Part shown: piece by piece, positions 53,801-62,898 of the stretch
Layout of the letters: each line of letters begins with the position of its first letter
Position numbering within the stretch: position 1 is the stretch's first letter
Assembly: GCA_002633025.1 (NCBI GenBank)
Contig: NMRB01000076.1
Span: 195,924 to 259,923 of the forward strand
Direction: 5' to 3'
DNA from: Notospermus geniculatus
Taxonomy: Eukaryota; Nemertea; Pilidiophora; Heteronemertea; Lineidae
DNA: 64,000 nt
The notes under the pieces: model-generated
The model's database searches: none
Seen by the model: the letters and a program-made list of their open reading frames with translations, nothing else
What the model was told of the DNA's origin: nothing
Program-made: the position numbers and the translations under genes

Positions 53801-54956
53801 CATTAGAATATGACTTCAGTGACACTTGGGGTGGGCCTAGAGAATATTTGGCAAAATGTTTGACATACAGCGATTCAGGAATAAGAGTCCTAGGGCTACC
53901 AGTATCAACAAGCATTCTAACGGGTACACCATTGATCTGAAGTTTACAATACAATGCCTCATTATCCTGACAATCATTCAGGGTAAGAATGCGAACTTCT
54001 GGCAACGCTTCTGTAATGTCGGCCACCGAGGAAGATGCAGGCGTCTCAGTAAGGTGATAGGTAGACTTGGACTTTCTCATGCAAACTTTTTGAAAGTGTC
54101 CTTTCTTCCCACATCCACGACAAATTATACCACGGCCTTTACAATCAGCAGAGTTCGCAAGGTGTTGTGTAGAACCACAGCGAAAACAAGTTTTACCTGT
54201 ATCAATATGGGCGGGCTTCTGGACATTTCCTTTCGACGGTTTCCGAAAATTCTTGGTACGAAAAGCGTTTACCGGCAGACCTTCTTCTGCATCCGAATCC
54301 GAATCCGAGTCATCTTCGGTGACGGCATTGACAGCAGCTTTTGAAGAACCTGAAGATATGTATTTGGTTTCCTTCAACGCTTGTTCTGTGTTACGAGCAA
54401 TAGACATCGCTTTCGAGAGCTTCAGATCCTTTTCCAGCAAGAGACGTTCTTGTATCTTTGGCGTACTTGTTTTCTCAATGAGTTGATCGCGTATCATTTC
54501 GTCGACCATCTCCGCATTGTATTCGCAAGGTATAACAAGTTCACGTAAAGCAGCAATGTATTCATCAACTCCTTCCCCCGGCAGTTGGGAACGTTTCCGA
54601 AAACGAACTCGTGCAGCAACGACGTTCTCTTGCGGTGCGAAATGATGTTGAAGCAGTTTCAAGGCGCGAACGTATTCGCTGTCTCCGCGTTCGTACTGGA
54701 CCCCATCCCTATCTGGCTGAAGTGTATTAAAAATTCGCTGACCTTCAGGCCCTAACGCATGTAGCAGCATTGCCTTCTTCCTCTTCGCAGAAAAAGGGTG
54801 AGATTCGTCCTCAACAGCAACGATATAATTCTTGAACATCTCAGCCCAAAACTTCCATTGGTGCGTCGGCTTTCCAGGACAAGCCAAGAACGCGGGCGGT
54901 GGAGAAACAGAAAACGTCGCCATCTTCGCAGCAAATGAAGGAAAATACGGCAGCAA
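50844..54956 (-). CDS. Ty3/gypsy gag-pol polyprotein, intact (1370 codons)
   Basis: A single open frame encodes gag and pol. Residues 1-250 are gag-like. Two zinc knuckles lie at about 257-292 (CFRCGSTQH...C and CRGCGKKGHFQKVC). The protease has DTGS at 351-354, reverse transcriptase SYFDDLIVY at 645-653, and RNase H TDASG at 793-797 with DHQAL at 861-865. The integrase has an HHCC zinc site at 1013-1049 and a catalytic D1079, D1138, E1174 triad with the DD35E spacing. A GPY/F-like tail runs at about 1273-1321. The likely start is the second Met (residue 12, MATFSV). The single-ORF layout, short LTR and integrase wording resemble Mag/SURL-type elements; this is inference. No stop or frameshift is seen, so the insertion is young. 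The copy is incomplete in the assembly, because its 5' LTR is absent at the N at 54994. Confidence 0.95.
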   Translation of the reverse strand: MLPYFPSFAAKMATFSVSPPPAFLACPGKPTHQWKFWAEMFKNYIVAVEDESHPFSAKRKKAMLLHALGPEGQRIFNTLQPDRDGVQYERGDSEYVRALKLLQHHFAPQENVVAARVRFRKRSQLPGEGVDEYIAALRELVIPCEYNAEMVDEMIRDQLIEKTSTPKIQERLLLEKDLKLSKAMSIARNTEQALKETKYISSGSSKAAVNAVTEDDSDSDSDAEEGLPVNAFRTKNFRKPSKGNVQKPAHIDTGKTCFRCGSTQHLANSADCKGRGIICRGCGKKGHFQKVCMRKSKSTYHLTETPASSSVADITEALPEVRILTLNDCQDNEALYCKLQINGVPVRMLVDTGSPRTLIPESLYVKHFAKYSLGPPQVSLKSYSNDQVRVCGSFVADVTYRDRICQVTVHVVKSGIALVGRDVMHRVGMQINARERRIDVDHAKSVKSVLFSLIEPDSCPLPEDLRDEFGHLFTPELGLIKGFQHKIRLKENATPVQSAQRRLPFAVREKVEAELDRLEKIGVVEKVEASEWISPLSVAHKKNGSIRLCINMRGPNEQIVVDKFPVPAIDELLGELRGAKYFARLDLASAYHQLMLHPESRDLTCFNSSKGLFRFCRVPFGLASAPSAFQRMMKTALQGLKCLQSYFDDLIVYGRTWEEYRANLRAALTRLSELGMKLNSKCEFDLTSIEFVGHSIDTEGVKPATSNTRAILDAPPPHDKVTLRSFLGMAGFYSKFCPEFATVVEPMRALLRGDCEFIWSRDCQSSFEKVKKTIANHITLALFDPDLETYVTTDASGYGLGGCLSQIQKDGQERIVTCASRTLTPQERNYSVGEREALACVWACERWHTYLWGRRFTLRTDHQALTTLLSTKGLGRQPMRIARWNARLLHYDYTVVYKPGRENNFADGLSRLPLPDTSGCDVDDESICLTFEDDTPCVSLGELTNATNEDSVLQKAMKLTRDGWPARLNSVDRSLHGLFRVRDELSVYNNVLMRGGRIVVPKMLTPRVVEIAHQCHQGIVRTKQRLRELYWWCGMDAQVEETIRSCLTCQMNDKTASTKHAPLQPVRMPDSAWEKLSMDIVGPDDSARQNEKFVITLQDYFSKWPEACLTGSVTSQQVVAFLKSVFAREGYPEEIVTDHGPQFVSVEFEEFLRKRNIKHTTVAIYNPQANGAVERFNKVVENAIQAACWDGKPRKDALQEFLCVYRATPHAATNVAPSELLHKRRMKTGLDIPAVHKSAVIRNVDKVRERVEKRQKRMCEYTDARRSARPANFKVGDYVRVKIPRHVNKGKLKFSKPVRIIAQKGPATFQTEGGKVWNQKQLSLFRANPDLVQAPELSLGCDDDVRDPDIGCRPVRHRQTPVWHRDFAFY

Positions 54957-54995
54957 TCGTTTAGTTAGGTAATCTAACTAAGCCTATCGTTTTNT

Positions 54996-56023
54996 ATACC
55001 ATATGTGTCAAAGGAATACCACAATTTGTCTTGGCGATTTTCCCATGAATAGAGGGGAACCCATCTCTGTGCCCACATACTGTGAGGTTGTCAGTTATTC
55101 TGGTTGAAACTACATGTATATTATATTTTGAATATGATTTGTACTTATGATTTGTGAATATGAAATTGTCAGAATAAAATAGTTCTTATGATATTTGATA
55201 CTTTTTGTTGTTTCTTAGTCATGTTAGTTGTGTAGGCTAATTTCCTACCAGAACGGGCGGTGTGACTGGGAAAAGTCTGTCTGGAATCACTTGGCGTCCT
55301 CGTGACGCACAATTTGGTATGTTCTGACAGACCGAATTTTTGGTCCTGAGAATGTTAGTGTCACAGGGGTCCACGAAGACATAGTCACTGTAAATAAAAC
55401 ACCTAAAATAAAAACTTCTTATTGACAGCATTGATAAAAGATGGCGCTGCATTCTGACCAATCGGAACAAAAGCTTCGCTGAACAGTATCTGACTCAACC
55501 CAACTGAACGTCGTTCCGTCAGCTAGAGACACCTGGTGAATGTTTATCGAAGCTCACTGCACTTCCGTTTTCTAAGAAAAATGGCGTCGACCTGAAAGCC
55601 GTGTTCGAAGTTCGCTTTATTTTCCGGATTTAAATGAACTTTCTGGCCTATATTCGGTATGTTTTATGAAGTTTCATAATTATTATAGGAGTAGAATGGA
55701 TTGAAAAGCATATTTTTGATATTACTGCTCAGATTTGCCATTTACCCGGCCTAAAGTCATGAAGTTGTTCTCTTTTCAATGATGAATGATCATCTCTCTC
55801 AACCTGCACTCACTCATTCGTCATTGTCATCATCATGCTCAGCTCATGCCTGCATGCATGCACTGCAGTTAGGCCTACTCTCTCTCTATGCTGACTGTGG
55901 TGTGGTAGCCCTAGGCCTGCCTATGTGTGACTGTGTATCATCAGTCAGTCATGTCAGTTTGTGTCCTCCATCCACAATCTGATGCACACACACTTCACTT
56001 CACTGATACTGTAACTGTGTGGA
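54996..56023 (+). repeat. Flanking duplicated block, copy right of the gypsy element
   Basis: It matches 49048-49884 almost throughout and begins with the 115-bp block also seen at 46208. It includes about 155 bp (GAATATGAAATTGTCAG... to ...GAATGTTAGTG) missing from the left copy. After ACTGTGTGGA it continues uniquely. Confidence 0.92.
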
Positions 56024-56169
56024 CTGTCACTGCCTTGCTGGGGCCCTGGGACCCCCTGGGTGAGCATGGTCAGTGACTGTCACAGTCACACTCACAGTGT
56101 GAGTATCAATCAAGTGAGCATGGTGAGTACGGTCTACGCCGGTACGGTCTATGTACGGTATTAGCCAAT

Positions 56170-56280
56170 CAGGAGCCATGTTCCCGAAGCCGTCGTTAGG
56201 TTAACGATGTCGTTACGCTATGCATTTTCCCAGTGTTAACGACATCGTTAACCTAACGATGGCTTCGGGAACATGGCTCA
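56170..56280. mobile_element. Hairpin MITE CATGTTCCCGAAGC family, copy 3
   Basis: It starts CAGGAGCCATGTTCCCGAAG; the right arm ends GGCTTCGGGAACATGGCT. The loop TACGCTATGCATTTTCCCAG matches copy 1. Confidence 0.8.
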
Positions 56281-56422
56281 CAGATCAGTATCAGTTTGCT
56301 GGCTACTTTAGGCCATCTTCGATCACCGAAGGCTGAGTCGTCGTGCCTATGTTACTTCCTTGGGGAGGGAGCAACGAAGGCGGCCCGCACCACCCTTCGG
56401 TTGTCGAAGATGGGGCCAATAG

Positions 56423-56590
56423 GAGCAGTCACCCAACAGATGGCAGCAAAGTTCTAGCGGACCAATGTACAGGAAAATCTATGTGATTGCTGCTTGATCA
56501 ATAATGACTGGGTCCGCTAATGCATTGAATAAGAATTGGGTCGTAGTGACACCTATTGGTCAACTCACTGACAGCTCCTATTGGCCAAGC
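56423..56590. repeat. Dispersed repeat AATAGGAGCAGTCA, copy 1
   Basis: It shares GATGGCAGCAAAGTTCTAGC, GGACCAAT.ACAGGAAAATC and GTGACACCTATTGGTCAACT, in order, with 59404-59556. The ends ATAGGAGC..GTCA and TGACAGCTCCTATT are inverted, indicating a small TIR element. Confidence 0.75.
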
Positions 56591-56599
56591 CTTGTTGTA

Positions 56600-58227
56600 T
56601 TGAAAACTTTGTCATATCTTATCATTTGATTGTCTTCTTCTCTAAATATCAAAGTTACTTCTCACCAAATCGTTATGTATCCCACGAAAGAAACATCAAT
56701 GTTTGATCTGGTGATCTTTTGATTGATCTCTACTGATGAGTTTGCCATTGTCCTTGATTCATTTGCCCCCGCTGTCACCCTTCCCTTTGCTCAACGTTCT
56801 CCAGCTGTGTGACAAATTGTTTGATTCTGTTCACAACATCCCAGTATTCTGCAAAGATGTTTTTCTCCTTAATTAATTTCAGCCGAGTTATTAACTGGTG
56901 GCTGATAGTGATATTGGAACACTCCTCTTCATACCAAGCTTGATGATAGATTGTGAATGAATGTTGTTGAAAGACATGATGTTAAGTCCTTGGGTAAGGA
57001 AGAGAAGAAAATATTGATTGCTGTATATTGCCATATCAGACATAGTTTGAGCGATACTCAAAAGCAAAGAAGATCTGGTAATAGTCATGATATACATGTA
57101 ATTGTCATTCACTGAATGCAAAAAAAATTCTAACTAAGGTAACCCATCATGTACAGTGTCTATATTGTCTTGCATAATCAAAAATAGATAAGCAAGCTTT
57201 TTGATATAATATTATACATGTACATAGGCTGAGTTTTGATTCGTTTGTGATCATGTCCCAGGACTCCCTATGACATGTAAGGCCTACTGCTTGCAGCGTG
57301 GAGGTTCTTTTCAAAACAAGATGATTTCTCATTGCAAAAGTAAAACTATGGAGGAATGAAAGACAGGCCTATTCCAGGCCACTGTATTCCAAAAAGTCAT
57401 GGCAAAGCTTTCATTGGAATGTTACTGTGTGTGGTAATTTATTGACATTAATTGCAGAATTAATGAAATCAGCTCATTTGCTACAAATGTATGAGTATTG
57501 ACCAAGTCACCCAAATTTGTCTGCCCTTATCCAAGTCGGTTTTTGGTTGCATACAAATAAAAACTCGGCTGAGCTGGGCATTATGTAAGTTAGCTCAGCG
57601 GCAATTTGCCTTAAAAAAGATACTTTGTATTATCCGATGTCAGAGGCTTACATTGATGTTTGCATGAGAATCAATTGACGTCAATTGCCATTGGTTGTCT
57701 TATCTTGTTGCAACATCAAAGACAGCTACAGCTAATCGCCTCATGAATTCTGAACGCTTGTTGCATCATTGAATCTGGTGATATTGATCAAGTATGTGCT
57801 GATGTTCTGGCATATGTTCAAAGACAAAGAAATACGGGGATGTGACAAAAATGTTGACATTACATGTAGTATGAATGCGAACACAACGATCCTGTGCATT
57901 CATTACAAAATCAGGGACATTTGACTACACGTAAGTAAGTTTTTGTCCTGCTATAGTATAATGAAACATAATATTGATCTTTATTCAAGTTAAATGAGAA
58001 GGACAATCCACAGTGGTGAAGAGCTCTTCAGCGATATTGCTCTTCCATTTTATGACACTGACAATCTCTGTTCCTGATCGTGAACTGAATTATTAATTCC
58101 GATGCTGCCTGTACTTTCATCCAGTATCTGAATCTGGTATATTGTACAGTAATTGTGTGTGTATAGTTTCTGGACTGTCAAAGTGGTCAATTGGAAAATC
58201 ACGACAGTATCTGTCATTCTGAGGTTA
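56600..58227. other. No gene seen
   Basis: AT-rich with short frames; nothing with domain or splice support. Confidence 0.45.
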
Positions 58228-58395
58228 GGCTGTCAGATTGGTGCAGTAAAACATCATGGTGCCTGTCACCGCCAAGGTTCAAGGTTCGATCCCTGGTCGG
58301 CTGCACTCTTCAGGCATCTTGTCATGTGACAGAGAGGCAACTCTCTGGGCTGTCCAGTTTTCTCCTGCTTTACATCTTATCCCCCAGCGTTCATG
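58228..58395 (+). repeat. tRNA-derived SINE
   Basis: The A box is GTCAGATTGGTGCAGTAAAA and the B box CAAGGTTCGATCCCTGG. The tail TCTTGTCATGTGACAGAGAG then TCCAGTTTTCTCCTGC matches the family seen at 25988. Confidence 0.72.
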
Positions 58396-59403
58396 GGTTG
58401 AGCTCCTTTCATTTAGAAAAGTTGCATGACTGACAGAACAGTATGGCCTTATGGGCAACGTGTCAGGCCCCGGGCGGCAGTACCATGTATTCCACCTGTG
58501 CTCATCTTTTATTGACTCGTGGTACAAGGAACAATGCTGATATGATACTGCCTGCTCTCATCCAGTGCATGCTTTCAAGCCTTTTACTCCCTGCATTAAC
58601 CTCAGCACACACAGCATCAATACAATGTACATGCACATTCCCAGCCAGCATCAGCATTCAAAAGGATTATAGTGATTCATTTTCCTGTGTCAGGAGTTAT
58701 GTCTTGGTCTCATGGGATTAATTATCATAGTACTGGATGCAGGTTTGCAGACTTGACTCATTCTCTCTATTGTCTGGGGAAAACCTGCAGCCCTGGATTC
58801 CCTCACAATCACATGGCTATGTCATGTACTTATGCTCGGGGACCTTGATATGAATCTGGATTTGAATGAACAGCATGCACAAAAACGTACCACATAGCTA
58901 GAATTTTCATGAACAATAACTTAGTAGATTTGTAACAAACAAAAATAGTTCATCATGATGATACCAGAAGAAAGAAGGGGTACACTAGCCATCACCTCTA
59001 ACATTTCATGCTGGTCAAACCAAACATACCAAAATGTAAAAAAAATGATATTATGGAAGTTCATCTGCATTATGGTAGTTTATGGATCAATTTGCTCCAG
59101 CATGCCATTTGCACATTGCCATTTCCGGAAATAATTGGTGTATTTCGGATATTGGAAAAAGATAAATGATCACTGCCAGAAAATTGTACCCAGTAGTTCT
59201 TAAATCAAAGATGGGGCCAGCCTAATCTGTCAGAGCGCCGTGGAAACATTTGTGCCTGTCTTCTCTAGGATTCTACCGGTACCTGGACTTGAGTCTTTGT
59301 TGTTCCAGTTGGGGGCTTCACACTTGCCTTCCTTTCAACTAAGGAGCTCACCAATTCCCTGGTGCTTGTTCCCATTGTACTGCATACATGTACATGTATG
59401 CAC

Positions 59404-59556
59404 AATAGGAGCAGTCAGCCGTGCGTATTGCCAAAAGATGGCAGCAAAGTTCTAGCGGACCAATACACAGGAAAATCCACGTGATTGGTGCTCGATCGAG
59501 AATGAATGGGTCCACTAGTGACACCTATTGGTCAACTCACTGACAGCTCCTACATG
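59404..59556. repeat. Dispersed repeat AATAGGAGCAGTCA, copy 2
   Basis: Second copy of the repeat at 56423. It lacks about 20 bp in the middle (TGCATTGAATAAGAATTGGG) and carries an extra CGTGCGTATTGCC near the left end. Confidence 0.75.
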
Positions 59557-59824
59557 TATTGCCAACAAAATCCCTATGGTTACAGACATGTGAGCTAGTG
59601 TCAGCAAACATCAGGTCATGAAAGTACACAATATATCAACCTCAAACATCACATGTACTTCCTTGGTTCCTACCATTCCCTTAGCTAATTAAATAACCCA
59701 ATGTTTGCTTTGTGAGGGCAAGAAAAAGTTCATCCTGTCAAGTATTGCAATGCATCAGACATGAATTTGATTGATGTCCTGAGAGCAGGGAAGAGTTCTC
59801 AAGTCAGATATTTGTCCATCCACA

Positions 59825-59990
59825 ATAGCCCTGTTTACTAAGACGTAGCCCTTTCTATCCGTGCCGTGCTCGGTCCCAACCGAGTCCACCTCCAGGAAGG
59901 GGGCCCGGGCCACAACCGGGCCGAGTACACTCGGCCCGTTTAGACGGTCGAGCTTTCAGCTGTGCTGTACTCGGTCCGGACGAAACTGAT
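59825..59990. repeat. GC-rich imperfect palindrome
   Basis: CTCGGTCCCAACCGAGT, GGGCCCGGGCC and CACAACCGGGCCGAGTACACTC make overlapping dyads. CCCTGTTTACTAAGACG on the left resembles the inverse of CGTTTAGACGG on the right. Probably a decayed TIR element. Confidence 0.4.
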
Positions 59991-60095
59991 AAATCATTGG
60001 TGCCTATCACTCTCAATAGTCTTGGTTCGGTCCCTGCTCGTCGTACCCGGTCTTCATGTCTTAGAGAGGGCGGTTCTCTTGCTGGATAGTGCAGG
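59990..60095 (+). repeat. SINE fragment
   Basis: TTGGTGCCTATCACTCTC, a B-box-like CTTGGTTCGGTCCCTGC, and the tail GTCTTCATGTCTTAGAGAGG place it in the same SINE family as 58228. Confidence 0.6.
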
Positions 60096-60955
60096 TTTTC
60101 TCAAAATGGGCAAAATGGGAATTCATGTAAACCAGCTTCATCAATACCAGCATCCTTGCTGCTGCTTTTGAGCTCACCTCTTTGGAGTGGAATGACCAAC
60201 CTGGTTGTTCTCATCAGCTGTGACGACCATCCATCAGTCCCCTCCGCTACCTCTCCGTGGTGGCATTGTGCGTAACGCTGTCTGTATCTCGGGGTGACAC
60301 TCTGAACCGCAGCCTTTGGGGTGTTCACATCCTTTTGTTGGCATCAGTTTCATTAGCGACCATGCCATCCGCCGCCCGGCCCGTGGGTAGAGATGATATA
60401 TAATTGTGTCAGACTATTATCATCATTAACTGCATTCTTCTATGGATTGTTGTTCTGCGGTGGTTGACGAGCATTCTGGGAGCAATTTCAGTGTCGCGCT
60501 GTGCTGGGACGGATGTTGTGTCCTGAGTTTGTACAATCAAGAACAACTATTAAGTGATATCTCCAATGTGTTTGGATAGAAGACTGACTTTTCTAGTGCT
60601 TTGAAACTTGTGAGCCATCGGCGCTGTGTATACTATGAATGCATGGACTTCAGTATCTCTTCTGACTGGAGTTTCACGTGTTTGTGAATGAATGGCTGAG
60701 GACGAGCTGAACAATACTGTCATGACAATCGGGTGAATGACTTAGATGTGACTTCAGTACCATTCTGTGAACAACTTTGGAGCAATTTTCGCAGTAAATG
60801 ACCTGGGAGTACTCTTTGTGACGTACAGTGTAATTTGAAGTAATTTGCTGTGAATGACTCTGTGATAGTCATTCATTCGGGTTTTCTCATGTGAGTATTT
60901 CTAAGTCTTTTTCATCTACCTCATTGTATCTGGGTAACTTCCATCCCACTGGTAG

Positions 60956-61138
60956 TACAGTGCACCCTCGCTCATTACATGTACAAACCTTGATTTTACG
61001 AACTCCCGGATACGACCCCAACGTCTGGCTCCCAAAATTTCACGGCATGTATGTAAATCATTGCTATTACGAACTCCGCGTTAGTACGAACTTAACCCTC
61101 GGACCCCAAAGGGTTCGTAATAGCGAGGGGGGACTGTA
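60956..61138. mobile_element. Tc1/pogo-like MITE TACAGTGCACCCTCGCT
   Basis: The left end TACAGTGCACCCTCGCTCAT and right end GTAATAGCGAGGGGGGACTGTA are inverted, with TA at both borders. TTACGAACT words recur inside. CAGT-type TIRs with a TA target fit Tigger/pogo non-autonomous elements. Confidence 0.75.
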
Positions 61139-61859
61139 TGATGTACATCATGTATATGGGCTAATCTCAGTATTTTCGGAGCAATGTTTGATGGTGCATT
61201 TGTTCTAGTGTTTCATTTTAGTATTTTTGTACCAACTTTCCTCTTGCTCAATATTGGATTGCTGTACATTACAATGTGGATCTTTACTTTCTGTTCCAAA
61301 CGCCAACCATGAATGGATATTGGCTTTTTAATCTGTTTAGCATTAGTCTTTCAGTCGTTCATTTAGCTACATGGAAAAGCTCTTCACTTGAGATATTTTC
61401 TTATCTACCCTGACCATGTTTTGCTTCGACCTGTAGCTGCAGCCAGGCTCTTTATTGTAGAAAGAGTTCACAGAGAAGCTGCGGAATTCACCTGCAGTTC
61501 TTCTTCAGGTGTACCGGTATAGTCTCTACCAGGCCATTCTTTCACTGTTTCCTTCATAGTTTGTTTAATGTGGCAGAACAGCTTCCTGACTTGTCGCTGT
61601 GGTTGATGGTATCTCATCAAGTGCACCATCCATTCCTGCAAGACTGATTCTTATTATGAAAATGAGAATGTTTACCTGTAAATATTGTCACTGTTGTTTG
61701 CTGCTGGAAGGATAGTTCTTTCTGCAGTGAACTCTTCATCTCTAGCCTACGAATCTGGTGTTGTTAGAAACCTGCTATTGATATAGCAGACTCAAAATGG
61801 AGAACATCATCGTCCAGGTTTGAAGCTTGTTCATTGCATTACTGATCTGATACGTAAGT

Positions 61860-61912
61860 ACCCTTACCATCACTATGTACCCTTGCCATCACTATGTACC
61901 CTTGCCATCAAC
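61860..61912 (+). repeat. 23-24 bp tandem repeat, TACCCTTGCCATCACTATG
   Basis: Two to three units of TACCCTTGCCATCACTATG. A minor minisatellite. Confidence 0.75.
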
Positions 61913-61969
61913 CTGCTCTTTCAAAGGAACAGCTTACTATGGAGAGATTGCTGCCAAGATGATACTGAT

Positions 61970-62219
61970 TAGACTGTTCTCAAATTGACGAAAACGACAA
62001 AGATCTGCGCACTTTTGCCAAAATCTCAACCACAACCTTGGTCTGATTGAAACTGAAGTGACGTAATGCATCCAACCCCACGACAGTGACGTTGAAGACG
62101 TTGCGTCAGACTCAACCATTGCTGAATCATGGATGGCATCACGTCAGCCAGTTTCAGATCGTGGTTCTGGTTGAGATTTCGGCAGAAGTGCGCAGATCTG
62201 TGAATTCGAGAATCGTCTA
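61970..62219. mobile_element. TA-flanked MITE family A, copy 5
   Basis: The ends are TAGACTGTTCTCAAATTGAC and CGAGAATCGTCTA, and inner arms CACTTTTGCCAAAATCTCAA/TTGAGATTTCGGCAGAAGTG pair. It lies in reverse orientation relative to copy 1. Confidence 0.82.
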
Positions 62220-62321
62220 TTCAGCTTCAAGGTCAGTGTTACTGGCCACAGGAACACAGTAGGCCTAGCCTATATCATCTCTCACTTGGTAGGTTGTCCA
62301 TGATACTGGAGTGGATAGTTT

Positions 62322-62380
62322 TAGAAAAGTATGGCAAAGAGGCGAACTCTGTGGGGGTCACACTAAGTGTCAGTATGTAT
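62322..62380 (+). repeat. Direct repeat flanking an insertion, left copy
   Basis: AAAGTATGGCAAAGAGGCGA and GGGGGTCACACTA..GTGTCAGTATGTAT recur at 62833-62898 with small differences (TCTG/TCCG and an ACATGTA insertion). Confidence 0.9.
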
Positions 62381-62832
62381 CAGGGTTCCTCCAGGTCCTT
62401 TAAAACCACGAAAGTCCAAGAATATAAAATGCTTAAATTTAAGGCCTTGAAAGTCCATAAATCTTGAGAAAATTCTATAAAGTCCACAAAAGTCCTTAAA
62501 AAATAAAATGTTCAATCTTGAAAATTAAATTCCTGGTGTTTTTTACATTGTCTCGTTAATTTCTTTCTGTCACGAAAGAGTAAAAGTCGGACGCGGACGC
62601 CGGTGCACATGGCCCGGCTTCTGTGTAAGTCATTAAATTTTACATATTTGATACCATGNGTCACGGTGCGCGGCGTCACGAAAAACATTTGCAGGAACAG
62701 GCCTAGAGGCCAGCCGGCCGCAGGCCTCAAAAGGGGGGTCTGGGAGTCTCCCCCAGAAAGGGGGGGTTCGGGGGGTCTCCCCCCGATTAGGTAACGGCTG
62801 CGTGAGTTCACGAGATCACTGATCTTTACATA
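62381..62832. mobile_element. Partial CAGGGTTCC transposon with internal single N
   Basis: It begins CAGGGTTCCTCCAGGTCCTT and has several diverged GAAAGTCC(A/T)TAAA words, as in hAT-like elements with CAGGGTTCC ends. A matching inverted end is not found, and one N occurs at 62659. The right half holds repeated GGGGGTCTGGGAGTCTCCCCC-like dyads. Confidence 0.55.
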
Positions 62833-62898
62833 TTAGAAAAGTATGGCAAAGAGGCGAACTCCGTGGGGGTCACACTACATGTAAGTGTCAGTATGTAT
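62833..62898 (+). repeat. Direct repeat flanking an insertion, right copy
   Basis: Partner of 62322-62380. Too long (about 60 bp) for a target-site duplication of a DNA transposon and slightly diverged, so an allelic or assembly duplication is the simpler reading. Confidence 0.9.

Larger units (their letters stand above)
50350..54994 (-). mobile_element. Ty3/gypsy LTR retrotransposon, 5' LTR missing
   Basis: It comprises the 3' LTR, polypurine tract, gag-pol and about 38 bp of 5' leader before the single N at 54994. No primer-binding site complementary to a tRNA 3' end could be recognised in the short leader. Beyond the N the flanking duplicated block starts at once, so the 5' LTR was lost or collapsed during assembly. 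Confidence 0.88.

Noticed and set aside
51027-54486. Plus-strand frames opposite the gypsy polyprotein
   Set aside because: Antisense shadows of the intact gag-pol frame.
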